NCBI RefSeq assembly: GCF_014803405.1
Contig: NZ_JACYFG010000006.1
Span: forward strand, 565,501 to 629,500
Origin: Pelagicoccus enzymogenes
Lineage (GTDB): Bacteria; Verrucomicrobiota; Verrucomicrobiia; Opitutales; Opitutaceae
Reading direction: 5' to 3'
DNA: 64,000 nt
Part shown: positions 53,664-64,000 of the stretch, one piece after another
Position numbering within the stretch: the first letter of the stretch is position 1
Layout: each line of letters opens with the position of its first letter
Translations under genes and position numbers: made by a program
Notes under the pieces: model-generated
Databases searched by the model: none
What the model was told of the DNA's origin: nothing
Seen by the model: the letters and a program-made list of their open reading frames with translations, nothing else

Positions 53664-54557
53664 TCAAGCTGACGACTTTCCAAGCCCAGCGCGACAAACC
53701 TCCAAGAAGCTGCGAAACGCACGCGTCTGGGCGGCTTGCCGCGGATGGACGAGAGCAATCGAGCGATAGACCGGGGCCGGCGCCAAGGACCGCAATGCGA
53801 GCTTCCTACCCTGCAAGCGCTGGCGGGCAATCTCCGGGGCGAAGGAAACGCCAAAGCCAGCCTCCACCATCGACACCAAAGTCTCTATTTGAGCGCTCTG
53901 GAAAAACACCTCCGGACTCCAGCCGATGTTATTGCAAATCGCGAGCGCCTGCCCTCGCAGACAGTGAGCCTCCTTCATCAAAATGATAGGTTCGCTCATC
54001 AGATCCGAAAGCTGGATTCCCTTTTTCTTGGCCAAGCGATGCTTCTCAGGCAACGCCACTAGGATCTCGTCTTGGGCCAGCTCTTCCGTGACCCATTCAT
54101 CTCCCTCGACCGGCAAGCTCAACAAGGCCAACTCCACGCGTCCTTCCTTCATGGATACCAGCAAGTTCTCTGTCGTATCCTCGGAGATATCGAAGGTAAG
54201 CTGCGGCAGCCGCTCCCTCGCCATCCCTAAAACCGTGGGCATCAGATAGGGAGCGATCGTCGGGATCACCCCGATACGCAGCTCTCCCCGAGTCTCTCCC
54301 TGGTAAGCCGACGCATCTTCGCTGGCCGCCTTGACCTCGCCCAGGATCGTGATCGCCCGCCGAAAGAAGGAGCGCCCAAAGGCCGTTGTCTGAGCACCTT
54401 TGCGACTGCGCGTCAACAGAGGCTCCCCCAAGGCCTGCTCCAGCTTCTTGATCTGGTGGCTCAAAGTCGGTTGCGTAACCGAGCAACGCACCGCTGCTCG
54501 CGTGAAACTGCCCGTTTGCACCACTTCCACGAAGTAGCGGAGCTGATGGATCTCCAT
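53664..54557 (-). CDS. oxyR: OxyR, peroxide-sensing LysR-type regulator
   Basis: 297 residues from the ATG at 54555-54557 (54564-54566 would add three). N-terminal winged helix (SFTRAAVRCSVTQPTLSHQIKKLE), then the LysR substrate domain. HCLRGQALAIC supplies the redox Cys pair, numbered Cys199 and Cys208 with this start, the same as E. coli OxyR. It should become a disulfide on H2O2 and activate katG, transcribed divergently. A near-consensus OxyR box overlaps the start codon. Confidence 0.93.
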   Translation of the reverse strand: MEIHQLRYFVEVVQTGSFTRAAVRCSVTQPTLSHQIKKLEQALGEPLLTRSRKGAQTTAFGRSFFRRAITILGEVKAASEDASAYQGETRGELRIGVIPTIAPYLMPTVLGMARERLPQLTFDISEDTTENLLVSMKEGRVELALLSLPVEGDEWVTEELAQDEILVALPEKHRLAKKKGIQLSDLMSEPIILMKEAHCLRGQALAICNNIGWSPEVFFQSAQIETLVSMVEAGFGVSFAPEIARQRLQGRKLALRSLAPAPVYRSIALVHPRQAAQTRAFRSFLEVCRAGLGKSSA

Positions 54558-54592
54558 AGACTTCATCTATGCAAAATATGAATAACAAGTAT
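54556..54592. promoter_or_regulatory. OxyR binding box
   Basis: ATAG-N7-CTAT-N7-ATGA-N7-GTAT with all three spacers exactly 7 bases, matching the OxyR pattern ATAG-N7-CTAT-N7-ATAG-N7-CTAT (first two perfect, the others with 2 and 1 changes). It overlaps the oxyR start and lies about 170 bases before katG, fit for autoregulation and katG activation. Confidence 0.7.
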
Positions 54593-54742
54593 TTCCCTTA
54601 TCAAGGGAATAGCGCTACTCTTGCCTCTCTTCGTCGTAGGAAACGGCGCCATCACTCCCATAAGCCCGCCTGCAAACTACGAACCTAAATGCCCTCGGGC
54701 GTTGGACTTTCGACATTTAGCAATAAGCTTCAGCGAACCTAA

Positions 54743-56920
<2,178 letters not shown>

Positions 56921-56950
56921 GCGGCAGGACCAACCACCAGACATTCAACA

Positions 56951-56985
56951 GGGCGACTTTCGGCAGATCCGAAAGTCGCCCTTTT
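56951..56985 (+). terminator. Strong rho-independent terminator after katG
   Basis: 13-base perfect stem GGGCGACTTTCGG (56951-56963) with 56969-56981, loop CAGAT, then TTTT. Confidence 0.85.
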
Positions 56986-57131
56986 CCGTAGCGCTGTACC
57001 GACCGCAGGGACATCACCCACTTTAGCCAGCGACCGCGTTGCAAGACCAAAGCGCGGCGCTCCCTTCGAAACTCCCCCACCATGACCGATGGCACCTGCG
57101 CCGCCACGAAAACGCTGTTACAATCCCCTCC

Positions 57132-57680
57132 ATGAAATCCAAGCTCGCTCAATTCCTCGCCTTCATTTCACTCACCAGCAGCCTCGGCCTTGCTACGCTT
57201 CAAGCCCAAATGCCCGACGTCAAAGCTCCTGTACAAGCAGCGATGCAAGAACTCTCCATCATGGTAGGCGATTGGGAAGGCACTAGTTGGACCATGAGCC
57301 CTGACGGCACTCGCCAAAACGCGGCCGTGCGCGAGAGCATCCAGTGGAAGCTCGACGAAACCGTGCTTCTGATCGAAGGACGCGGCACCGACGAGAACGA
57401 CCAGAAGGTACACCATGCCCTCGCTACCCTCTGCTTCGATCCCCTCACCCGTAATTACAAGTTCGATACGCACATTTTCCAAGGTTTGAACACACAGGCC
57501 AGCTTCGAAGTCCTCGAAGCCAACGCCAAGTTCCGCTGGGGATACGAGATCCCCGGAGGGCAAATACGTTTCACGATAACCTTCACCGAAAACGGTCACC
57601 GCTGGCACGAGAAAGGAGAATTCTCGCCGGACGGAGAACGCTGGTTCCCTACCATGGAGATGAATCAGCAAAAGGCCTGA
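57132..57680 (+). CDS. Exported DUF1579-like protein
   Basis: 182 residues from ATG 57132, signal peptide about 1-26 (SSLGLATLQAQ). MVGDWEGTSWTMSPDG and the following strands (VHHALATLCFDPLTRNYKFDTHIFQG, KGEFSPDGERWFPTMEM) fit the lipocalin-like DUF1579 beta-barrel. Ligand unknown. Same strand as the cupin and oxidoreductase downstream, with 68 bases between. Confidence 0.78.
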   Translation: MKSKLAQFLAFISLTSSLGLATLQAQMPDVKAPVQAAMQELSIMVGDWEGTSWTMSPDGTRQNAAVRESIQWKLDETVLLIEGRGTDENDQKVHHALATLCFDPLTRNYKFDTHIFQGLNTQASFEVLEANAKFRWGYEIPGGQIRFTITFTENGHRWHEKGEFSPDGERWFPTMEMNQQKA

Positions 57681-57748
57681 CCTTGCCTGCACACTTTGCT
57701 TTGCAGTTCCCCAAGAATCGTCTTTCATAGGCCCGCACTTTAAAGCCT

Positions 57749-58141
57749 ATGAAATTCGATATCACCTGCCTCATCCCCTCCTCCCAAACCAACGGACGCT
57801 CCGCAGTCTTCCGCGAAGTCGTACAGCCGCAAGTTGGCCCGCCCCTCCACACCCACACCCAACAACACGAGATCTTCCATATCATCGACGGTACCTTCCT
57901 CTTCCAAAAAGACGGAGAGCAAGTCACCCTCACTGCCGGCGGCAGCATCTGCATTCCACCCGGCGCCGTGCACAGCTTCAAGAACGTGGGCGACGCCCCC
58001 GGCACGCTGCACTTCGAGTTGCTCGACGCCGGCAAATCCGAAGCGTTCTTCCACCGGATCTCGACCGAGCTCGATCAGATTGAAGACCTCCCCGCCTTCT
58101 TCGCCGAGCACGACCTCGAGCTCATGGGGCCACCCCTCTGA
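57749..58141 (+). CDS. Cupin-domain protein
   Basis: 130 residues. A single cupin_2 barrel: PLHTHTQQHEIFHIIDGTFLF (metal His/Glu set) and PPGAVHSFKNVGDAPG (third His). Cytosolic; cupins of this kind act on or bind small molecules, sometimes with Fe or Mn. 24 bases before the oxidoreductase gene, so one operon. Confidence 0.88.
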   Translation: MKFDITCLIPSSQTNGRSAVFREVVQPQVGPPLHTHTQQHEIFHIIDGTFLFQKDGEQVTLTAGGSICIPPGAVHSFKNVGDAPGTLHFELLDAGKSEAFFHRISTELDQIEDLPAFFAEHDLELMGPPL

Positions 58142-58165
58142 AGGTTTGCAGCCCAAGCGACGTCC

Positions 58166-59140
58166 ATGAAAGCAGTCACCTTCCGGAAATACGGCCCCCC
58201 AGAAGTCCTGCAGGTCGAAGAAGTCGCCTCGCCTAAACCGAATGCAAAGCACGTCTTAGTTCGCGTTCGCGCGGCAGAGGTCACCAAGGCCGATTGCGAG
58301 TTTCGCGCTTTCCACTTCGCAGTTAAATGGTTCTCCCTTCCGCTGCGTCTCGCCTTCGGAATCCGCGCTCCCAGAAATCCAATACTAGGCGGCTATTTCT
58401 CAGGCGAAATCGCTTCCGAAGAACCTCCCGACTCCCCCTTCAAAAAAGGCGACCCCGTTTTCGGCTGTTCTAAAATGCGCTTCGGCGCCTACGCTCAATT
58501 CCTGTCATTGCCCCGCAACTACACTATCAAGCATATCCCCAACAACGCCAGCTTCACCGAGGCCGCCACCATTCCGCTGGGCGGTCTGAACGCCCTGCAC
58601 TTCCTCAACAAACTGGAGCTTAAGAAAGGGGAACACATCCTCATTAACGGAGGAGGCGGCAGCATCGGCCTCTACGCGATCCAGCTTGCCAAAGCCCGCG
58701 GGGCCGCCGTCACCGTCGTCGACAAAGCCAGCAAACGTTCCATCATCGAGCAGGCCGGAGCCGACCGCTTCATCGACTACGCCGAAACCGATTTTACCCA
58801 AGAGGCCATCCACTACGACGCGATGCTGGACATGGTCGTTAGCAGCAATCTTCGCAAATGCCTCAGCGTCCTCGCCCCTAGCGGACGCTACGCCACCGGC
58901 AATCCCCGTTTCGCGGACCTGATGAAGTCCCTCTTCAATCGCTTCTACTCAAAACATCCCATCTACACCGCCTTCGCGGCCGAATCCCCCGCAGAACTCG
59001 CGGAACTAAAAACACTCGTCGCGTCCGGCCAGCTCACCCCGCTCGTCGACGCAACTTACCCCATGGATCAAGCAGCCGAAGCCCACCGAAAAGTAGAGTC
59101 CGAAGAGCGAAACGGATCCATTGTGCTCGAAATTGACTGA
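58166..59140 (+). CDS. Zinc-independent MDR / quinone oxidoreductase-like NAD(P)H enzyme
   Basis: 324 residues. GroES-like part AVTFRKYGPPEVLQVEEV...VRVRAAEV and Rossmann motif ILINGGGGSIGLYAIQLAK (about 153-170) place it with the quinone oxidoreductase/NAD(P)-dependent alcohol dehydrogenase group of MDRs without structural zinc. Cytosolic. Forms an operon with the cupin gene; electrophile or quinone detoxification is a reasonable guess. Confidence 0.9.
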   Translation: MKAVTFRKYGPPEVLQVEEVASPKPNAKHVLVRVRAAEVTKADCEFRAFHFAVKWFSLPLRLAFGIRAPRNPILGGYFSGEIASEEPPDSPFKKGDPVFGCSKMRFGAYAQFLSLPRNYTIKHIPNNASFTEAATIPLGGLNALHFLNKLELKKGEHILINGGGGSIGLYAIQLAKARGAAVTVVDKASKRSIIEQAGADRFIDYAETDFTQEAIHYDAMLDMVVSSNLRKCLSVLAPSGRYATGNPRFADLMKSLFNRFYSKHPIYTAFAAESPAELAELKTLVASGQLTPLVDATYPMDQAAEAHRKVESEERNGSIVLEID

Positions 59141-59142
59141 CA

Positions 59143-59180
59143 ACAAAAAAGCAGCCCGAACCACGAAGGCCCGGACTGCT
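59143..59180 (-). terminator. Terminator of the BlaI/M56 operon
   Basis: On the minus strand the arms AGCAGTCCG (59180-59172) and CGGGCTGCT (59158-59150) form a stem, followed by TTTTTTT from the A-run at 59144-59150. It sits about 20 bases past the M56 stop codon at 59200. Confidence 0.75.
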
Positions 59181-59199
59181 CGCACGGTGTGGTAAGTCT

Positions 59200-60858
59200 C
59201 TATTTGCCCATACTGAGACGGGCGTTCTCGAGCGACGCTCGCAATATCTCTGCCCGACGCGTGTCGCCCTCGTTTTCAGCTTCCTCCAGCAAGGAAACGA
59301 GAAGAGGCTCCGCTTTGGAATATTTCTCTGCCTTCAGCAGGGCCTTCGCCAAGCCGACTTTCCAATCGCGAACCGTAGAATCCTTTTCGATGGCCAAACG
59401 ATAGTAATGCTCCGCCGAGACGAAATCCTCTGTATTCACATAACAAAGACCAATTAAGCCCAAGGTCGTCGTGTCTTCAGCCCCTAATTCCCTGACTTTG
59501 AGCAGGCTCTCCTTACCGCCTTCGTAATCCTCCAACTTCACCTGCATGATCCCCATGTTGCGGATCGCGCGACGGAACGTGGGCATCTTGTCAGCTGCTA
59601 CCTGGTAGAACTGAATCGCTTTCTCCACGTCACCCTTTTCCGCGTGAAAGTTAGCAGCGATGAACTCCAAGGCCGCAGATGAATCCTCAGTTATCGCCTC
59701 ATAGATCCTGTCCAGAGCCAACTCCTTGTCTCCATTCTCCTTCAAATCAGCGATGACTTTCTTCACCAACGCCTGTTCCGCATCGGTAAGACTCGGCTCT
59801 AGCTTAACCTCCGCTTCCTCCCCCTTCTCTTCATCGGTAGCAGCCTTCACTTCGCTCAGCGACATGGAAGCGGACAATAAAATAGTCAGTGCAGACACTG
59901 CGACGACGCTCCCCACTGCAGAGGCAAAATCTCCTACTCTCGAGCGGCCGATCCGCGTGATTGACTTGATACGTTTTGCGAAAGGTGCCCCCATAATTCC
60001 CACACTGGTGGCATAGCTGCTGGGCAGCTTAATCTTTGATACTTTCATCAGACAGTTTAGATATGATGTTACGTTTTCGGTTTTTCGGATAACCTCTTCG
60101 TCCCTCAAAATCTCGCGCTCCGCGCTTATCTGGCGATCCAGCCACCACACCAAGGGATGCATCCAGAATAGATTTCGAATGAATGTTTGGACGAAGAGCC
60201 AAAGGGTATCACGCTTGTAGACGTGCTGAAATTCATGACGCAAAAACGCTTCGCGCTCCGCAACGGAGAGAGCCTGATTCAAAGTAGCGGGAATAATGAC
60301 TATTGGTCTAAAAATTCCAAATACGCCTGCAGCTAAAAGGCTGTCTTGACTGATGAGGATCTTTGGCATCCTCCGTATAGGCCGTTTCCATACGCGTTCC
60401 GCGAGGACCTGCCATTCTCTACCTGCGGGAAGACTCGACGACCGTAGCGACTCTACCACCCTCGCATGCTGGCGGAGCCAATAGATTCCAAGAGCCACGA
60501 ATCCCGCGGCCCAAGCGATTACGATCATAAGCTCCCAAGGGAAAACAGCCTGAGCCTGAATTGTCTCCGTTCCCAAATCAACCCATGTATCTATTTTCAG
60601 GGTACGTGCCGTCAGATCCAAATACCCGAATCCCACGAACTCCCCTTTATCGCCAGCAGGCCAAGAACTTTTCATCCACGAGAAAAGGGAAGCGAAAACT
60701 GCAAAGGGAACGACCAACTTCAGCAAGCTCGCCCACGCGAGAAAGTGTCGACTGAAACTCCAGGAACGCCCAAGAGCCAGTATCAATAATGCGCATACAA
60801 TCCCGAACAAACTCGACTCCCAAAGATGGGAGAGCAAATAGTAACTCCACTCACTCAT
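59200..60858 (-). CDS. BlaR1-like M56 peptidase with C-terminal TPR domain
   Basis: 552 residues from ATG 60856-60858, overlapping the repressor gene end by 8 bases. Membrane helices at the N-terminus; the M56 zinc motif is HEFQH (208-212) in AFLRHEFQHVYKRDTLW, with WLDRQISAEREILRDEEVI the usual following segment. Instead of a penicillin-binding sensor, the outer part (from about 340) consists of TPR-like repeats (DVEKAIQFYQVAADKMPTFRRAIRNMG, FVSAEHYYRLAIEKDS). It would sense some other signal and cut the repressor, freeing the operon. Confidence 0.88.
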   Translation of the reverse strand: MSEWSYYLLSHLWESSLFGIVCALLILALGRSWSFSRHFLAWASLLKLVVPFAVFASLFSWMKSSWPAGDKGEFVGFGYLDLTARTLKIDTWVDLGTETIQAQAVFPWELMIVIAWAAGFVALGIYWLRQHARVVESLRSSSLPAGREWQVLAERVWKRPIRRMPKILISQDSLLAAGVFGIFRPIVIIPATLNQALSVAEREAFLRHEFQHVYKRDTLWLFVQTFIRNLFWMHPLVWWLDRQISAEREILRDEEVIRKTENVTSYLNCLMKVSKIKLPSSYATSVGIMGAPFAKRIKSITRIGRSRVGDFASAVGSVVAVSALTILLSASMSLSEVKAATDEEKGEEAEVKLEPSLTDAEQALVKKVIADLKENGDKELALDRIYEAITEDSSAALEFIAANFHAEKGDVEKAIQFYQVAADKMPTFRRAIRNMGIMQVKLEDYEGGKESLLKVRELGAEDTTTLGLIGLCYVNTEDFVSAEHYYRLAIEKDSTVRDWKVGLAKALLKAEKYSKAEPLLVSLLEEAENEGDTRRAEILRASLENARLSMGK

Positions 60859-61261
60859 TCTCGCCTCCCTTTTTGCCTTGAGTCTGCTTGATGGCGTCCT
60901 CCAAGGCCTTGAGATCCTCCAAGGACAGCTTGCCCGATTCCGCCATGTGCAGCATGACTGGCTCCGCGGACCCGCCAAACAAAGATAGAAAATCGTCCAC
61001 GATCGAGCCAATGGCTGATTTCTTGGTCACCGTCGGCTCGAAGATGTGAGCATTGCCAATCTTCTTGGCCCGCCGCACCGCCCCCTTCTTTTCCAAGCGA
61101 TAGACGATAGTCTGCACGGTCGTGTACTCCACCTGCCTTTTTTCCGGAAGAGACTCCTGGACCTCCCGAATCGAAGCCGCCTTCAGCTTCCATAGAGACT
61201 GCATGATCTCCAACTCCATCGGACTGAGCTTCTCACCAGTAGATTTCTTCTTCATGGACAT
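60851..61261 (-). CDS. blaI: BlaI/MecI-family transcriptional repressor
   Basis: 136 residues (ATG 61259-61261; a second ATG 6 bases on). Winged helix LSPMELEIMQSLWKLKAASIREVQESLP and EYTTVQTIVYRLEKKGAVRR match BlaI/MecI. It binds the palindrome immediately upstream as dimer and is inactivated by its M56 partner. No beta-lactamase gene is near, so the targets are other genes. Confidence 0.93.
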   Translation of the reverse strand: MSMKKKSTGEKLSPMELEIMQSLWKLKAASIREVQESLPEKRQVEYTTVQTIVYRLEKKGAVRRAKKIGNAHIFEPTVTKKSAIGSIVDDFLSLFGGSAEPVMLHMAESGKLSLEDLKALEDAIKQTQGKKGGENE

Positions 61262-61263
61262 CG

Positions 61264-61282
61264 TGTAGTAGTTACTACTACA
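61264..61282. promoter_or_regulatory. BlaI operator (perfect 19-bp palindrome) and promoter
   Basis: TGTAGTAGTTACTACTACA is a perfect palindrome around one base and contains the BlaI/MecI half-site TGTAGTA and its inverse TACTACA. On the minus strand TTGACT (just upstream) and TAACTA (61274-61269, inside the palindrome) form a likely promoter with 18-base spacing. The start point would fall at or within a few bases of the blaI ATG, so the mRNA would be nearly leaderless. Confidence 0.85.
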
Positions 61283-61459
61283 ATTGTCGTAGAGTCAAAT
61301 AAAAACTCTTTCCGCGGAACCGAGCTCGACATCAGGAGAGCGAGCGAAGCTGGCAAAAACCGCGCGTTTTGCCTTTTGACGTTTGGCGGATCCTCCTTAC
61401 ACCTCATCGCTTTCACAATTGCGGAGACGCTCCCTTTTCCGCCGCAAAACCTCCTTTCC

Positions 61460-62479
61460 ATGCACGCCGACAACCCGACTTTCCGCTTCCTCGACTTCTG
61501 CGCCGGCATTGGCGCCGGCCACGCCGCCGCCGTAAAACTGGGGGGAGGATGCGTCGGCTATTCCGAGATCGACGCCAAGGCCAAGCGGACCTACCGCATG
61601 CTGCACGACCTGGAAACCCTCTGGGAACCGCTCATCGACCTGGGTGACCTCACCAAGATGGATCCGCATAAAGTGCCTGATTTCGACGTGATGCTAGGCG
61701 GCTTCCCTTGCCAAACCTTCTCCATCGTCGGCCGCCGCGAAGGCTTCAAGGACCCTCGCGGACAGATCATATTCGCACTCAGCGACATCCTTGCCGCCAA
61801 GAAGCCAAACTACTTTCTGCTGGAAAACGTCAAGGGCCTCATCAGCCACAACAAGGGCGAGACCCTCAAGCAGATCCTCATCGAGCTCCGCTCCGCCGGT
61901 TACAAGGTCACTTGGAAACTTGTTTCCTCCGAGGAGTACGGAATCCCTCAGATGCGCGAACGCGTCTACTTCGTTGGCATCCGCGAGGACCTAGTCTCAG
62001 ACGATTTCGAATTCACTTTCCCCGAGCGCAAGAAGAAGCAGAAGCAGCTCCGCCACATCCTTACCTCAAAAGATCCTAAATTCGCCGTCACCCCTGAAGG
62101 CTACGCCTACCTGGAGAAGTATTTGAACAACAAATACAACAAGCCATCGGGAACCACCGTAGACGACCTCAAAGCCCTGCCTGACTTCACGATCATCGAC
62201 ACCCGCCAGTCCGACCTTCGCCTCTTCAAGAAAGTGGCGCCCACCCTGCGCTCCGGACGACACGGATTGCTCTACGCTCGCGACGGAGAACTCCGCAAGA
62301 TCTCGGGCCTGGAGGGACTCGGCTTGCAAGGCTTCGACAAGACCTACCAAAAACGCGTCTACGGCGTAAAGGAAACGGACCTGCTGCACCAAGTTGGCAA
62401 CGCCTTCACAGTCGACGTGGTACACACGCTCCTCGAAAGCCTTTTCGAGCAAGTGAAGCCGCCCACACCGGCCTCTTAG
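61460..62479 (+). CDS. DNA (cytosine-5)-methyltransferase, orphan
   Basis: 339 residues from ATG 61460 (an in-frame upstream TTG would add 28 residues). All C5-methylase motifs in order: FLDFCAGIGAGH (I), GFPCQTFSIVGRREGF with Cys84 (IV), LLENVKGLISHNKG (VI), QMRERVYFVGI (VIII) and LLHQVGNAFTVDVV (X). The target-recognition region is about 190-270. No restriction endonuclease or vsr gene is near, so it may be a solitary regulatory methylase; site unknown. Confidence 0.94.
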   Translation: MHADNPTFRFLDFCAGIGAGHAAAVKLGGGCVGYSEIDAKAKRTYRMLHDLETLWEPLIDLGDLTKMDPHKVPDFDVMLGGFPCQTFSIVGRREGFKDPRGQIIFALSDILAAKKPNYFLLENVKGLISHNKGETLKQILIELRSAGYKVTWKLVSSEEYGIPQMRERVYFVGIREDLVSDDFEFTFPERKKKQKQLRHILTSKDPKFAVTPEGYAYLEKYLNNKYNKPSGTTVDDLKALPDFTIIDTRQSDLRLFKKVAPTLRSGRHGLLYARDGELRKISGLEGLGLQGFDKTYQKRVYGVKETDLLHQVGNAFTVDVVHTLLESLFEQVKPPTPAS

Positions 62480-62480
62480 C

Positions 62481-62557
62481 TGTAGGAGCGACCTTGGCCG
62501 CGAATCCCGCCTAGGTCACGGCGACCCAGACGATTCGCGTGACAAGCACGCCCCCAC
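62481..62557. repeat. REP-like inverted pair
   Basis: TGTAGGAGCGACCTTGGCCGCGA (62481-62503) and TCGCGTGACAAGCACGCCCCCACA (about 62534-62557) are the opposed halves of the REP family found at 1302 and 28634. It fills the gap between the two convergent genes. Confidence 0.65.
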
Positions 62558-62567
62558 AAAGAAGCGC

Positions 62568-64000
62568 CTACTGCTTCCAAAGGTAGCGGAAATATCCCAG
62601 CCGCGTAATCGCCACATCGGCAAGGAAGGCCAACACCAGAGCCAACAACAGCCAAGGCCGCAGCGACATCAACTGCAGCTGGGGCGGATGTCGCCAAGCC
62701 TTGCTCAGATCCACCTGCTCTTTCCCTCCCGTTTTCTTGGAGAGCGCCCCCAAGTTCTGGATACGCTGCAAATCCGTACGCCATTCCTCGTCGCTTCCCA
62801 CAAAGAACGGCCCCATCGACAGAGCCCTGTCACCTAGACGCACCGCCCCACGGACCGGAACGTTCGTAGAAAGCGCATGCGTCAACTGCATACGACCGGG
62901 CTCGACCCTTTGCCAAACCACCTCTCGTACTTCCTGCCCTTCCGCTAGCTTTACCGCAGGAAACTGCTGTCCTAAAAACTCCTTGCGGCTCTCGTCGTAG
63001 AATAGCTCCAGAGTCAAATGATTCCCCTCAATACGCGACTCCAAGCTTACGCCATCCTGCTGTCGGCCACCGCTCAGCCAGCGCCCCAAGGTTTGCGTGA
63101 AATCGCCGTACTCTTCCCATGCTTGGGCCCGCCAAGCATGCTGCCCGCCCATGGCAAACGTTACTGCCGCCACGCGGCCCACCCCTTTTTGCCAGTAGGC
63201 CACTAAAGGAGCGCGGTAATCGTCATCGGAAGCCAGCGCCATGGTGGCCCCCTCCTGCAAATAGGAGAGATTATAACCCTGCACCAAAGGAAGCCAATCG
63301 ACCTGCCCCGCGCCTAACTCCATCCAGCCCGCAGTCGCCAGCGTCGGCGTCTCGTCCTCGATAAAAGCGGAACGGGCAATCGCCACCGTTTCTTGAGTAA
63401 AGAGGGCTGGCAAGTCCGCTGCATTCGTATTGAAAAAAATCCTACCGCCGCCCCGTTGGGCAATATCCTTGAGCAAGTCCGCGTCCGAATCGGTCGGGCG
63501 GCCGAGGGCGATTACACTGATCGTCGTCTTTTTTTCCACCATCTCCTCTATCAAGGCTTTGTAATCGCCCGGCATTTCCGAATCGCTTGCATCAGAGAAT
63601 AGAATCATGTGCCGCTGGCCCGCTTGGCTTTGCTGTAGCTCTTTCCAACCCGCCGATAGCCCTTCGTAGACATAGATGCCTCCACCTAAACTGTCCACCC
63701 GCCTCACTAGATCTAGGATCTGTGGCCGATTCGAATGCACGTCCGTCAGAGGCACTACCACATGGGCTTCCGTATCCACCGCTAAATACGCAATCGCGTC
63801 CTGTCTCCCCAACATGCTTACCGCTTGAGCCACCCCTGCGTTGGCCAAGTCGATCTTACGCATTCCCTCCATTCCCTCGACCCCGGCGCTCATGCTACCG
63901 GACCGATCCACCACAACGCACATCGCCACGGCCAGTTTCTTGTGGTCTTGCTTTAACTCCATGGAAACAGGAATAAGCGGTTCCAAAGGCGAACCGTAGT
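62568..64000 (-). CDS. VWA-domain membrane protein, C-terminal part
   Basis: At least 476 residues; the frame runs past base 64000, so the N-terminus is outside. The visible part begins GSPLEPLIPVSMELKQDHKK and has the MIDAS motif VVDRSGSMS, GGGIYVYEGL, RHMILFSDASDSEMPGDY, ISVIALG, then a long beta region and a final transmembrane helix. This matches the glutamine-amidotransferase/VWA-like family of bacterial inner-membrane proteins related to the BatA class. Function unknown; likely part of a MoxR-VWA-type system. Confidence 0.85.
   Translation of the reverse strand, partial: YGSPLEPLIPVSMELKQDHKKLAVAMCVVVDRSGSMSAGVEGMEGMRKIDLANAGVAQAVSMLGRQDAIAYLAVDTEAHVVVPLTDVHSNRPQILDLVRRVDSLGGGIYVYEGLSAGWKELQQSQAGQRHMILFSDASDSEMPGDYKALIEEMVEKKTTISVIALGRPTDSDADLLKDIAQRGGGRIFFNTNAADLPALFTQETVAIARSAFIEDETPTLATAGWMELGAGQVDWLPLVQGYNLSYLQEGATMALASDDDYRAPLVAYWQKGVGRVAAVTFAMGGQHAWRAQAWEEYGDFTQTLGRWLSGGRQQDGVSLESRIEGNHLTLELFYDESRKEFLGQQFPAVKLAEGQEVREVVWQRVEPGRMQLTHALSTNVPVRGAVRLGDRALSMGPFFVGSDEEWRTDLQRIQNLGALSKKTGGKEQVDLSKAWRHPPQLQLMSLRPWLLLALVLAFLADVAITRLGYFRYLWKQ

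Overview
The window reads as chromosomal DNA of a marine-type Verrucomicrobiota, probably class Opitutia. This is an inference from gene content: secreted polysaccharide-active enzymes, a C-terminal DPDRDRVANLFEYA-type tail, many signal-peptide and lipoprotein genes with few relatives, a BlaI/M56 pair with TPRs, and REP-like palindromes. I see no rRNA, tRNA, CRISPR array, transposase, integrase or phage genes. About 52 protein-coding genes or remnants cover most of the window, in short operons on both strands.

Layout. 1-12.3 kb: the end of a GHL10-type lipoprotein gene, an NAD(P)-binding reductase, a broken SASA esterase, a Cys-containing beta-propeller, a large FN3/CBM surface protein, a methyltransferase plus alpha-oxoamine-synthase-like pair, a tandem CHRD protein and a BNR-like propeller. 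12.5-15.1 kb: HD hydrolase, CE7-like acetyl esterase and an esterase-D-like hydrolase. 15.3-19.6 kb: two overlapping exported deiminase (PAD-like) genes, converging on a bacterial nitric oxide synthase oxygenase gene. 19.8-34.9 kb: carbohydrate region (pectate-lyase-like beta-helix, PQQ sugar dehydrogenase, GH20/GH67-like hydrolase, sulfatase, GH43 and beta-propeller remnants, CocE-like hydrolase, atypical Nramp, heparinase II/III-like lyase). 35.3-45.4 kb: an 813-residue orphan, DUF4412-like, HTTM-like, DUF4336, MscS, zinc-ribbon and DUF4136-like genes. 45.8-49.4 kb: SRPBCC protein and a convergent GH43 beta-xylosidase / GPH sugar symporter pair. 49.5-53.1 kb: Tat-exported class V aminotransferase, ADP-ribosylglycohydrolase-like and TonB-C-like proteins. 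53.7-57 kb: divergent oxyR-katG with a good OxyR box. 57-64 kb: small enzymes, M56-TPR/BlaI operon with a perfect operator, orphan C5 DNA methyltransferase and a VWA membrane protein running off the end.

How genes work together. Xylan-type sugar use is suggested by GH43 plus symporter; sulfated or uronic polysaccharide breakdown by the sulfatase, heparinase-like, beta-helix and GH20/67-like genes. Decayed SASA, GH43 and propeller genes show that this repertoire is turning over. Peroxide defence is oxyR-katG. Arginine-to-citrulline chemistry appears twice side by side (PAD-like pair and NOS).

The most unusual signals are: the short NOS with a His in the conserved GWYM motif; the PAD-like pair in which one copy has lost its catalytic His and Cys; a family of about 130-bp terminal-inverted-repeat elements (three copies) sitting just behind stop codons; a strongly over-represented 8-mer TTGGATAC in all reading frames; and an Nramp homologue lacking the metal-binding motif.
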